DNA from: Hyphomicrobiales bacterium
GTDB lineage: Bacteria > Pseudomonadota > Alphaproteobacteria > Rhizobiales > Xanthobacteraceae
DNA: 64,000 bases
Direction of reading: 5' to 3'
NCBI GenBank assembly: GCA_009377695.1
Contig: WHTP01000009.1
Location: 1 to 64,000 of the forward strand
Shown here: one piece after another, positions 1 through 7,988 of the stretch
How positions within the stretch are numbered: the stretch's first letter is position 1
Layout: each line of letters starts with the position of its first letter
The notes under the pieces: model-generated
The model's database searches: none
The model's input: the letters and a program-made list of their open reading frames with translations, nothing else
What the model was told of the DNA's origin: nothing
Position numbers and translations under genes: made by a program

Positions 1-24
1 CAACCTGCGGAACAACTGAACGCA

Positions 25-1410
25 ATGGCGGCGCCGCTCCCGAAGATTGCCATCGCCGAGCAATTGGCCGCGCGCATCGTCGCGCTTAAGCCGGTGCAAT
101 TGCCTGAGGCGGTGCGGCGCAAGTGCGAGGACTTGGCTATCGACGTAGCCGGCCTGTGCTTGACCGCGCGCCACCAGGACTACGTGACCGCTGCGCTCGC
201 CGCCTGCGACGACGACGGCCCTTGCACGGTGATCGGTCATGCACGAACGCTGAGCGCCGCGGGCGCGGCCTTCGTCAACGGCACGGCGGCGCATGGCGAG
301 GATTTCGACGACACTTTCGAAGGCGGCCCGGTGCATGCCGGCGCGGTGATCGTGCCGGCGGTGCTCGCGGCCTGCGAGCGGCACAACCCGGACGGCCGTG
401 CCGCACTCCTCGGCATCGCGGTCGGAGTCGAGATCATGTGCCGGCTTTCGCTGGTCGCGCCGATGCAGGCGCATAAGGCGGGCTTCCACCCGACCGCGAT
501 CTACGGCGCCATGGGCGCAGCCGCGGGTGTCGGTGCGGCGCTCGGTCTCGACAGAAAGCAGATCGTCGATGCACTCGGCGTGGCCGGATCGATGGCGTCG
601 GGCATCATCGAATATCTTGCCGAGGGTGCCTGGACCAAGCGCATGCATGCCGGCTGGTCGGCACAGTCGGGTATGCGCGCGGCGCTGCTCGCGCGGGCGG
701 GCTTTTATGGACCACGCACGGTGTTCGAAGGTGTGCACGGGCTTTTTCACGGCTTCGCCAACACACTAGACGGCAGTTACGACAAGGTGATCGGCGATTT
801 CGGCCAGCGCTGGGTCACCAGGACGATCGCGTTCAAGCCCTACCCCTGCGGGACCATGGCGCATCCCTACATCGATTGCGCGCGGCGTCTCGCGGCGAAG
901 GTCAAAGCCCAAGGACAAAACGAACAAGCCATCAAGGAGATGGTCTGCGACGTGGGCGAGGGGACGGTGCATCGGCTCTGGGAGCCGCTCGCCGCCAAGC
1001 AGAAGCCCGCGAATGGTTACGCGGGAAAGTTCTCGACGCCCTACTGCATCGCGGCCGGCTTCGTGCGCGGCAGTGTGGGCTTGGGCGATTTCACCGACGA
1101 GGCGGTGCGCGATCCCGATGTGGTCGCGCTGGCGCAGAAGGTCAGCTATCGTATCGATCCGCAAAATCCTTATCCGCGCGAGTTCACCGGCCACATCCGC
1201 GCGACGCTTACCGACGGTCGCGTGATCGAGGAGCGCCAGCCGCATTTCCGCGGCGGCGCCAAGGAGCCGCTGACGCAGGCAGACATCGAGGAGAAGTTCG
1301 TGCTCAACTGCCGTCATGGCGGCTGGGACGACGCGCGCGCCCGGCGCATCATCCTGCTGCTGCGCAAACTCTATGACGGCCGCATCGATCTCGCGCCGCT
1401 GCGGGGGTGA
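25..1410 (+). CDS. MmgE/PrpD family protein
   Basis: The 461-residue product has the length and all-helical, Ala/Gly-rich character of the MmgE/PrpD family, whose characterised members include 2-methylcitrate dehydratase and cis-aconitate decarboxylase. Family-like stretches are GTAAHGEDFDDTFEGGPVHAG near residue 86 and KPYPCGTMAHPYID near residue 270. Substrate cannot be assigned: prpB and prpC are absent, and Rhizobiales carry many paralogues beside Bug-type receptors, as here. The ATG at 25 lies close to the window edge and has no clear ribosome site, so an upstream operon partner may be cut off. It ends convergently with the minus-strand regulator at 1498. Confidence 0.9.
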   Translation: MAAPLPKIAIAEQLAARIVALKPVQLPEAVRRKCEDLAIDVAGLCLTARHQDYVTAALAACDDDGPCTVIGHARTLSAAGAAFVNGTAAHGEDFDDTFEGGPVHAGAVIVPAVLAACERHNPDGRAALLGIAVGVEIMCRLSLVAPMQAHKAGFHPTAIYGAMGAAAGVGAALGLDRKQIVDALGVAGSMASGIIEYLAEGAWTKRMHAGWSAQSGMRAALLARAGFYGPRTVFEGVHGLFHGFANTLDGSYDKVIGDFGQRWVTRTIAFKPYPCGTMAHPYIDCARRLAAKVKAQGQNEQAIKEMVCDVGEGTVHRLWEPLAAKQKPANGYAGKFSTPYCIAAGFVRGSVGLGDFTDEAVRDPDVVALAQKVSYRIDPQNPYPREFTGHIRATLTDGRVIEERQPHFRGGAKEPLTQADIEEKFVLNCRHGGWDDARARRIILLLRKLYDGRIDLAPLRG

Positions 1411-1497
1411 GTTCCTTGCGTCTGACGATCGTTCATGAATATCGTCCGAGGACCAAGTCTGACCCAAAGCCGTACGTCGATCCAAGGAGCCTCGGCT

Positions 1498-3135
1498 TCA
1501 CTCCGGTATCCCGGCTCTGCGCAGCCCCTCAATGTAAAGCTCCAGTTGCTCGGGGTTTTTGACATAGAACAGGCGCTTGCGCGCGAAACGACAGGTGAAA
1601 TCCGGCTTGCGCTGCAGCAGTTCGCCTATCGCCACGCGCAAGTCTTCCGCATATTCCAGGTGCCCCAGGGCCGAGACGCGATGCGAGAACGCCCAATAAT
1701 GTGCATTCGGCACGCGGGTGGCTCTTTGTGCCCAATCGGCGGCCAAATCGAATTCCTGCGCAAATATGTGTGCAAGGGCTCGGTAAGAGTAGAACGCCCA
1801 ACGCAGCGGGTCGTAAGGGCTCAGGTCGATAGCTTTCTGGAAATAGGGGATCGCTTCGCTAATGCGCCCCTCGTAGGTCAGCGAGTCGCCGAGGCCGCAA
1901 TAGCTGACCGCCAGGCAGGGGTTTAAATCGATTGCCGTTTCCAGTTCGGCGAGCGCATCCCCATATGCCTTTTGCGCCAACAGCGCGCGCCCGTACATGA
2001 ACCGAATCAGTCCATCCTGGTCGTCGTGTTCGACGCCTCTCTTGCCGATCACAACGGCCTCGTTCAACCGCTCCTCGTTCGGCTCGGCATCGAAATAAAC
2101 CATGCTGAGGACGATAGCGTAGGACAGGAAGCCATAGGCCTCGGCGAGACTGCGATCGAGTTCGATGGCCCGCCGAAACAGCCGCTGCGCTTCCAGGTTG
2201 TCGGCCGCCGTCGATTTGTAGAAATGCTTCGTCCCAAGCCGGAAAAAGTCCCATGCATGCAGTTCCGGCACAGCTTTTCGATCGACGCGCAGCCGCTCGG
2301 CGGCGCCAACCTCAGGTTCGATCCGCGCGGCGATAGTGGTCGTGATTTCGTCTTGTAGCTTGAAAAGGTCTTGGAGATCACGGTCGTACCGGTCAGCCCA
2401 CAGGTGGTGGCCCTCTTCGGTCTCCACGAGCTGAACCGTAATGCGCAGGCGCTGCCCAATTTTGCGCACGCTGCCCTTAACCAGGTACTCGGCGCCGAGG
2501 CTCAAGCCGACCTGGCGCACATCCGCGGCGCCCTTGAAAGCGAAGCTCGAATTGCGGGCGATCACCACCAGGGACCGGTACTTTGATAGCGCCGTGATGA
2601 TGTCTTCCGTGATGCCGTCCGAGAAATATTCTTGCTCTTGATCGCCGCTCATATTGTTGAACGGCAACACTGCCACGGTCGGCTTCCCGCCCCAATCCAG
2701 CGCTGCGCGGGAGGTAACACGGGCCGAAGCTGTGCCGACGGAAGATTCGGCTTGCCCTTGGGGTAGCAGTGCGGGGGGCATTTCTTGAACCTGTTCTGGC
2801 GGCTCAGCACTTCCAGCACCCGGCGTGTCGCTCCGAACGTCGCCGACAAACCGGATGCCTTTTCGGGCATAGGTCTTGATCAGAATCTGCCGTCCGCCGC
2901 TGTCGCCCACCGCTTTCCGCGCCGCGTTGATGCGCGTGGTCAAGGTTGAATCCGAAACAATCCGTCCGTTCCACACGGCCGCGATCAGGTCATCCTTGGT
3001 GACCACGCGGTCGCGGTTCTGAACCAGAAAGAGCAGCAGATCGAATACCTGGGGTTCGAGCGCGATCTGCTCGGAATTCCGCTTGAGTTCTCGCCTTCCG
3101 CTGTCAAGGACATAGTCGCCAAAGGCAAGTTGCAC
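1498..3135 (-). CDS. Winged-helix (OmpR/CadC-type) regulator with TolB-like and TPR domains
   Basis: The 545-residue protein starts with a Trans_reg_C winged helix (about residues 1-100). A linker leads to a TolB-like/FlgO-like domain beginning PTVAVLPFNNMSGDQEQEYF (about 150-270), and the rest is tetratricopeptide repeats (about 290-500). This layout is common in rhizobial CadC-like regulators often labelled adenylate-cyclase-like, but no cyclase catalytic domain and no membrane helix is visible, so it is probably cytosolic. It is divergent from the DsrE/methyltransferase genes (about 145 bp gap) and may regulate them; that is inference from position. The ATG at 3135 begins MQLAFGDYVLD, the usual start of the DNA-binding domain. 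Confidence 0.88.
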   Translation of the reverse strand: MQLAFGDYVLDSGRRELKRNSEQIALEPQVFDLLLFLVQNRDRVVTKDDLIAAVWNGRIVSDSTLTTRINAARKAVGDSGGRQILIKTYARKGIRFVGDVRSDTPGAGSAEPPEQVQEMPPALLPQGQAESSVGTASARVTSRAALDWGGKPTVAVLPFNNMSGDQEQEYFSDGITEDIITALSKYRSLVVIARNSSFAFKGAADVRQVGLSLGAEYLVKGSVRKIGQRLRITVQLVETEEGHHLWADRYDRDLQDLFKLQDEITTTIAARIEPEVGAAERLRVDRKAVPELHAWDFFRLGTKHFYKSTAADNLEAQRLFRRAIELDRSLAEAYGFLSYAIVLSMVYFDAEPNEERLNEAVVIGKRGVEHDDQDGLIRFMYGRALLAQKAYGDALAELETAIDLNPCLAVSYCGLGDSLTYEGRISEAIPYFQKAIDLSPYDPLRWAFYSYRALAHIFAQEFDLAADWAQRATRVPNAHYWAFSHRVSALGHLEYAEDLRVAIGELLQRKPDFTCRFARKRLFYVKNPEQLELYIEGLRRAGIPE

Positions 3136-3281
3136 GCGGCCTCCTCCTCAGGGACGGTTCTCGGGAAATAATCAGGCCCATCTCGCTGGTAAATCAAGCC
3201 CCTCTTAAAGCCTTCCGGGCCGGGCTTCGGCATCCTGCGTTCAGCCCGATCGCGCATGGTGATCGGCACACGGAGGAAAAC

Positions 3282-3650
3282 ATGGCTGATTCTTCGCGGG
3301 AGCTGGTTGTGCTCATTACACATGGCCCCGATCATGAGCTGTCCTCGGTCGCGTTCACTATCGCCAATGGCGGTATGACTGCGGGATTGAAGGTGTCCGC
3401 GTTCCTGACCAGCACCGCGGTTGATCTCGTTCGCAAGCGCGCAATAGACAGCACGGTGGTGCCGCCCCTCGAACCGCTGGCGGCCCTGGTCAAGGATTTT
3501 CTCGCCCGCGGCGGCCGGCTGTGGGCGTGCACCCCTTGCGTGAAGGCCCGCGGCTACGAGCAGGGCGACCTGATCGAGGGAGTAGAGATCGCTGGGTCCA
3601 GCAAAATACACGAGCTGATCAAGGCTGGAGCAGCGACGCTCAGTTTCTAG
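3282..3650 (+). CDS. DsrE/DsrF-like family protein
   Basis: A 122-residue cytosolic protein with the DsrE/F fold pattern: an early hydrophobic strand LVVLITHGPD, the segment VSAFLTSTAVDL, and a CxxC pair (Cys83, Cys86) in the WACTPCVKARGY motif near the site of the family's active cysteine. DsrE proteins relay sulfur or bind persulfides; the exact role here is unknown. GGAGGA lies about 6 bases before the ATG. It is followed after 79 bp by an ArsM-like methyltransferase on the same strand and is probably co-transcribed with it. Confidence 0.85.
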   Translation: MADSSRELVVLITHGPDHELSSVAFTIANGGMTAGLKVSAFLTSTAVDLVRKRAIDSTVVPPLEPLAALVKDFLARGGRLWACTPCVKARGYEQGDLIEGVEIAGSSKIHELIKAGAATLSF

Positions 3651-3729
3651 CATTCGCAATGCCCGCCCGTCGCAGTGGCGACAGTCGCTTGATGCCGGCA
3701 AACCACCCAGCTTCACAAGGAGATCCGCT

Positions 3730-4506
3730 ATGACCACGACCACCACTTTCGATCCTAAGGAACTCGAATCCAAGGTGAAGGCGATGTACCGCAGCGTCGC
3801 CGAGGACCCGCATGGTGAGTTCCACTTCGAGATGGGCCGCGCGATGGCGGAACGTCTCGGATACGCGCCGTCAGACCTCGATCGCATACCGGCTGAGGCA
3901 ATCGAGTCGTTTGCCGGCGTCGGCTACTATTTTCACCTGGCCGATCTCAAGCAGGGCGAAATTGTTGTCGACCTCGGCAGCGGGTCGGGAATGGACACAT
4001 TCATCGCGGCGTTGAAAGTGGGTCCTCGCGGAAAAGTTACCGGCGTCGATATGACCGACGAGCAGCGCGCAAAAGCGGAGCGGCTGCGCGATCGCGACGG
4101 CTTCCTTAACGTGACCTATGTCAAGGGCTACATCGAAGAAGCGCCGCTGCCGGACGGCTTGGCCGACGTGGTGATCAGCAACGGCGTCATCAATCTGGCC
4201 ACCGACAAATCCAAAGCATTCCGCGAGGCGGCACGCTTGCTGAAATCAGGCGGCCGGTTCGCGATCTCGGACATTGTGACGGAGGTGCAACTCCCCGAAA
4301 GTATTGTCTGCAACTCCACCCTTTGGGCCGCCTGCATCGGCGGCGCGGCGCAGCAGAACAATTACCGCCAGATGATCGAGGCGGTCGGACTGCAGGTGGA
4401 TAAGTTGGAAGACAATCCACAATACCAATTCATCTCCGAGAACGCTAAGGGCGCAAGCAAGAAATTCGGCGTCAAAAGCATCTCGTTGCTGGCCGTCAAA
4501 TCTTAA
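3730..4506 (+). CDS. Class I SAM-dependent methyltransferase, ArsM-like
   Basis: The 258-residue protein has motif I VVDLGSGSGMD (about 79-89), the acidic GVDMTDEQ after strand 2, and the motif IV region DVVISNGVINL. The spacing and the block around Cys202 (AACIGGAAQ) resemble arsenite methyltransferases, where the matching Cys binds As(III). However, the only cysteines are Cys194 and Cys202; the N-terminal and C-terminal cysteines of ArsM are missing, so arsenic methylation is doubtful. AAGGAG precedes the ATG. It sits between a DsrE-like gene and a second methyltransferase with no arsR or arsC nearby. Confidence 0.85.
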   Translation: MTTTTTFDPKELESKVKAMYRSVAEDPHGEFHFEMGRAMAERLGYAPSDLDRIPAEAIESFAGVGYYFHLADLKQGEIVVDLGSGSGMDTFIAALKVGPRGKVTGVDMTDEQRAKAERLRDRDGFLNVTYVKGYIEEAPLPDGLADVVISNGVINLATDKSKAFREAARLLKSGGRFAISDIVTEVQLPESIVCNSTLWAACIGGAAQQNNYRQMIEAVGLQVDKLEDNPQYQFISENAKGASKKFGVKSISLLAVKS

Positions 4507-4580
4507 GGATCGATAGAAAGAATGCTCCAAGCGGAGACGACGGCTGTCAGCGTAGTGCGGCTGTCGTCGGATCGGGCCAA

Positions 4581-5195
4581 ATGGCGCTAACCGGTTTTTT
4601 CGAAGGGACTGGGATGCCCGACCCCGGTTGGTGGGAATCGCTATGGCCCGATCCGGCTCAGGTGATCAGCGGCGTAGGGATCGCGCCGGGTATGACCGTT
4701 GTGGACCTATGTTCCGGTGACGGCTGGTTCACATTGCAATTGTCAAAGATTGCGCGAGAGGTAATCGCTATCGATATAGACGGCAAGTTGCTTGAGACGG
4801 CGCGCGTCCGGCTGACTGAAGGCGGCCTCACCAACTGTGTGTTCGTTGAGGCCGATGCATACGACGTTGCAAAGGTCGTGCGCGATCGCGTTGATCACGT
4901 GTTTCTGGCAAATGCGTTCCACGGGGTATCGGACAAGCCAAGGCTTGCACGCGTCGTCCACGACGTTCTGAAGCCCGGCGGGACGTTTGCCGTCGTGAAT
5001 TGGCATTCTCGGCCACGCGAGGAAACGACGGTTCTAGGCGAGCCCCGAGGGCCAGCGACGGAATTGCGGATACGACCTGAAGAAACGATCGCTGCTGTGC
5101 AGTCGAGCGGGCTCATATTTAAGGGTCAAATCGAGGTCCCGCCTTTTCACTACGCGGTGGTGTTCAAGCGCGAGCCCGGAAGCGCAACGCGCTGA
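4581..5195 (+). CDS. Class I SAM-dependent methyltransferase
   Basis: A 204-residue protein. Residues 30-130 carry a Rossmann methyltransferase core: GMTVVDLCSGDGWFTLQL is motif I, AIDIDGKLLE gives the acidic ribose-binding position, and HVFLANAFHGVSDK is the motif IV region. The N-terminus (FFEGTGMPDPGWWESLWPDP) contains the DxxWWxxxWP-type element seen in small class I methyltransferases of this kind. Substrate unknown. It follows the ArsM-like gene by 74 bp and may be its operon partner. The 3' end lies 43 bp from the convergent Bug receptor gene. Confidence 0.82.
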   Translation: MALTGFFEGTGMPDPGWWESLWPDPAQVISGVGIAPGMTVVDLCSGDGWFTLQLSKIAREVIAIDIDGKLLETARVRLTEGGLTNCVFVEADAYDVAKVVRDRVDHVFLANAFHGVSDKPRLARVVHDVLKPGGTFAVVNWHSRPREETTVLGEPRGPATELRIRPEETIAAVQSSGLIFKGQIEVPPFHYAVVFKREPGSATR

Positions 5196-5238
5196 CACCG
5201 ACTCTCCGGGGATAATCCGGCGGAATCCCGTTCCAACG

Positions 5239-6240
5239 TTAATTCGTCGTCATGCCCGCGCGCTTGAGCACCGGCGTCCAGCGCGCGACTTCCTCCGCCA
5301 TGTACTTCTTGGCAGCCGCAGGGTTCGAGCCTTGCACCGGCTCGAAGGCCTGCGCGATCAGCTTTCCCTGGAAATCCTTGTCCGCCATCACCTGCTTGCT
5401 CACGGCGGCGAGACGATCGACCACCGGCTGCGGCGTCCGCGCCGGCGTGAACACTCCCATGAAGAGCTGCGCGATGAAGTCGGGATAGCCAGCTTCGGCG
5501 CTGGTCGGAATCTCGGGCGCTGCCGTGACGCGCCGCTCCGACGCCGCCGCGAGCAGGCGGATCTTGCCAGCGCGGTGCAACGCGATGGCGCTGTCGGAGA
5601 CGTTCGCCGCCATCATCGGGATGTGGCCGGCGACGAGATCGGCGATGCCGGGCGCGGCGCCCTTGTAAGGGATGTGCACAATCTCGGGCAGCCCGGCCAG
5701 TTCCTTGAACAGCTCGCCCGCGAGGTTCGCCATCGTGCCGGCGCCAGCCGAGCCATACGACAGCTTGCCGGGATTGGCCTTGGCGTAGGCGACGAGTTCC
5801 TTGAGCGAGGTCACCGGCAGCGATGCGTTCACCGCGATCGCCGCGACCGACACCGCCATGATCGAGATCGGCGTGAAATCCTTGACCGGGTCGTAGCCGA
5901 GGTTCGGCCGGATGATGGGATTCAGCACGAGATCGCTGGTGGTGCCAAGGAGAAGGGTATAGCCGTCGGCCGTGGCGCGGGCGGCCTGCGCGGTGCCGAT
6001 GGTGCCGCCACCACCGCCGATATTCTCGACGACGATGGTGCCCTCGAGGCTCGCGCCGGCCTGATTGCTCCATACGCGGCCAACCACGTCGACCACGCCG
6101 CCAGCAGGGCGCGGGACGATCAGCCGGATCGGCTGGTTCGGGTACTTCGTCTGGCCGAATGCGGTGGAGAGCGGCGCAAAGGAAGCCGCAAAGGTGGCCA
6201 GGCCGGCATTGAGGGCCTGACGTCGGGTCATCTTGTTCAT
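5239..6240 (-). CDS. Bug/TctC-type solute-binding protein
   Basis: Predicted periplasmic binding protein of the tripartite tricarboxylate (Bug) family, 333 residues when begun at the ATG at 6240, which gives MNKMTRRQALNAGLATFAA, a TRRQ-containing Tat-like signal ending near AFGQ. The frame is open further upstream but adds no recognisable sequence. Mature-domain hallmarks are YPNQPIRLIVPRPAGG, IVVENIGGGGGTIG, TADGYTLLLGT and HIPYKGAAPGIADLVAGH. Ligand unknown. It is divergent from the aldehyde dehydrogenase gene at 6536 and may import its precursor substrate. No TctA or TctB gene is present. Confidence 0.93.
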   Translation of the reverse strand: MNKMTRRQALNAGLATFAASFAPLSTAFGQTKYPNQPIRLIVPRPAGGVVDVVGRVWSNQAGASLEGTIVVENIGGGGGTIGTAQAARATADGYTLLLGTTSDLVLNPIIRPNLGYDPVKDFTPISIMAVSVAAIAVNASLPVTSLKELVAYAKANPGKLSYGSAGAGTMANLAGELFKELAGLPEIVHIPYKGAAPGIADLVAGHIPMMAANVSDSAIALHRAGKIRLLAAASERRVTAAPEIPTSAEAGYPDFIAQLFMGVFTPARTPQPVVDRLAAVSKQVMADKDFQGKLIAQAFEPVQGSNPAAAKKYMAEEVARWTPVLKRAGMTTN

Positions 6241-6535
6241 GGACTGCTCCGTCGGTATCCCGGCAGCGCAGAGACCTACGGCCCTCGCTCCCGGCAGACC
6301 AGTCCATTTATTGTGCAGTGCAAATAAGAAACCGCCCAATTTGTGCATAGCACAACCGCGCCGTACGGGAGCCGGCGAGTCGGGGCGGCGGCTTTCTTGG
6401 AATGGCATGCTGCCAGTGCGCAGCGGCTTGGGAGATTTTTTCGCCCGCCCTCGTGAGCAGCCTTCGTCATGACGCAGCACTGCATTAATGATAGGCCCTT
6501 CACCGACATCTCATCCCCGTCAATGAGGCCCCCGC

Positions 6536-7963
6536 ATGTACACCGATCTCGCGCTTCACATCGACGGCCAATGGCTCAACGGCGACGGCCGTGCCGGCGA
6601 GGACGTGATCAATCCCGCCACCGAGAAGCCGCTCGGCCGCCTGCCGCACGCGAGTGCTGCCGACCTCGACCGCACGCTGGAAGCGGCGAAGAAGGGCTTC
6701 GAGGTGTGGCGCAACACGCCCGCCTATGAGCGCTCGAAGGTGCTGCGCAAGGCCGCAGGTCTCGTGCGCGAGCGCGCCGACAAGATCGCGCGCATCATGA
6801 CCCAGGAGCAGGGCAAGGTTCTCGCCGAAGCGCGGGTCGAGGTGCTCGTTACCGCCGATATCATCGAGTGGTACGCGGAAGAGGGCCGCCGCAGCTACGG
6901 CCGCATCGTGCAGGGCCGCCAGAAGGCCGTGCGGCAGATGGTGATGCAGGAGCCGGTCGGCGTGGTCGCGGCGTTCACGCCATGGAATTTCCCGACGCTG
7001 ACGCCCGCCCGCAAGATCGGCGGCGCGCTCGCCGCCGGCTGCTCGCTGATCCTGAAGGCGTCGGAGGAGACACCGGGAAGCTGCGTCGAACTGGTGCGCT
7101 GCGTGGTCGAAGCCGGCGTGCCGCCGGGCGTGCTCAATCTCGTGTTCGGCGTGCCGGCGAAGGTCTCCGAGCACCTGATCCCGTCGGACATCGTGCGCAA
7201 GGTGTCGTTCACCGGCTCGATCCCGGTCGGCAAGCATCTCGCCGCGCTGGCGGCGAAGGGCGTCAAGCGCACGACGCTGGAGCTCGGCGGGCATTCGCCT
7301 GTCGTCGTGTTCGGCGACGCCGATCCGGAGAAGACCGCCGACACCATCGCCGCATTCAAATACCGCAACGCCGGCCAGGTCTGCATCTCGCCGACGCGCT
7401 TCTACGTGCAGGAGCCGGTCTATGACCGCTTCTTGAAGCGATTCACGGACTACGCCAATGGAATCAAGCTCGGCGACGGCTTGGAGAACGGCGTCACCAT
7501 GGGACCGATGGCGAATTCTCGGCGGCTCGACGCGCTTGAGAGCTTCGTCAGTGACGCCAAGACCCGCGGCGGCAAGATCGTCACCGGCGGCAAGCGGCGC
7601 GGTAACCAGGGCTATTATTTCGAGCCGACGGTGGTCACCGACATCCCCGACGATTCCAAGGTGATGACCGAGGAGCCGTTCGGGCCGATTGCCCCGATCG
7701 TCACCTTCAAGACCCTCGACGAGGTCGTTGCGCGCGCCAACTCCCTGCAATACGGGCTGGCGGCTTATGCGTTCACCTCTTCGGTCGCGACCGCGACGGC
7801 GATCGGCGATGCGCTGGAGTCCGGTATGGTCGGCGTCAACAGCGTGGCGATCTCGACGCCGGAGACGCCGTTCGGCGGCGTGAAGGAATCAGGCTACGGC
7901 AGCGAGGGCGGCATCGAGGGGCTCGAAGCCTATACGGTGACGAAGTTCATCTCGCAGGCGTAA
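6536..7963 (+). CDS. NAD(P)-dependent aldehyde dehydrogenase, succinate-semialdehyde dehydrogenase-like
   Basis: A 475-residue aldehyde dehydrogenase. The catalytic Cys lies in NAGQVCISPTRFYVQ, the general-base Glu in LELGGHSPVVVF, and the cofactor segments FTPWNFP and FTGSIPVGKHLA are intact. The C-terminal GVNSVAISTPETPFGGVKESGYG resembles the GabD/succinate-semialdehyde class, so oxidation of a semialdehyde to the acid is the best guess; other omega-semialdehydes are possible. The start ATG at 6536 gives MYTDLALHIDGQW, a normal N-terminus. It is cytosolic and convergent with the molybdenum hydroxylase gene at 7989. Confidence 0.92.
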   Translation: MYTDLALHIDGQWLNGDGRAGEDVINPATEKPLGRLPHASAADLDRTLEAAKKGFEVWRNTPAYERSKVLRKAAGLVRERADKIARIMTQEQGKVLAEARVEVLVTADIIEWYAEEGRRSYGRIVQGRQKAVRQMVMQEPVGVVAAFTPWNFPTLTPARKIGGALAAGCSLILKASEETPGSCVELVRCVVEAGVPPGVLNLVFGVPAKVSEHLIPSDIVRKVSFTGSIPVGKHLAALAAKGVKRTTLELGGHSPVVVFGDADPEKTADTIAAFKYRNAGQVCISPTRFYVQEPVYDRFLKRFTDYANGIKLGDGLENGVTMGPMANSRRLDALESFVSDAKTRGGKIVTGGKRRGNQGYYFEPTVVTDIPDDSKVMTEEPFGPIAPIVTFKTLDEVVARANSLQYGLAAYAFTSSVATATAIGDALESGMVGVNSVAISTPETPFGGVKESGYGSEGGIEGLEAYTVTKFISQA

Positions 7964-7988
7964 AGCTCTCCTCGGTTGCGGATAGCGC

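Noticed and set aside
3730-4506. Arsenic resistance operon
   Set aside because: Only one arsenite-type cysteine of the methyltransferase is kept and no arsR, arsC or arsB gene is nearby.
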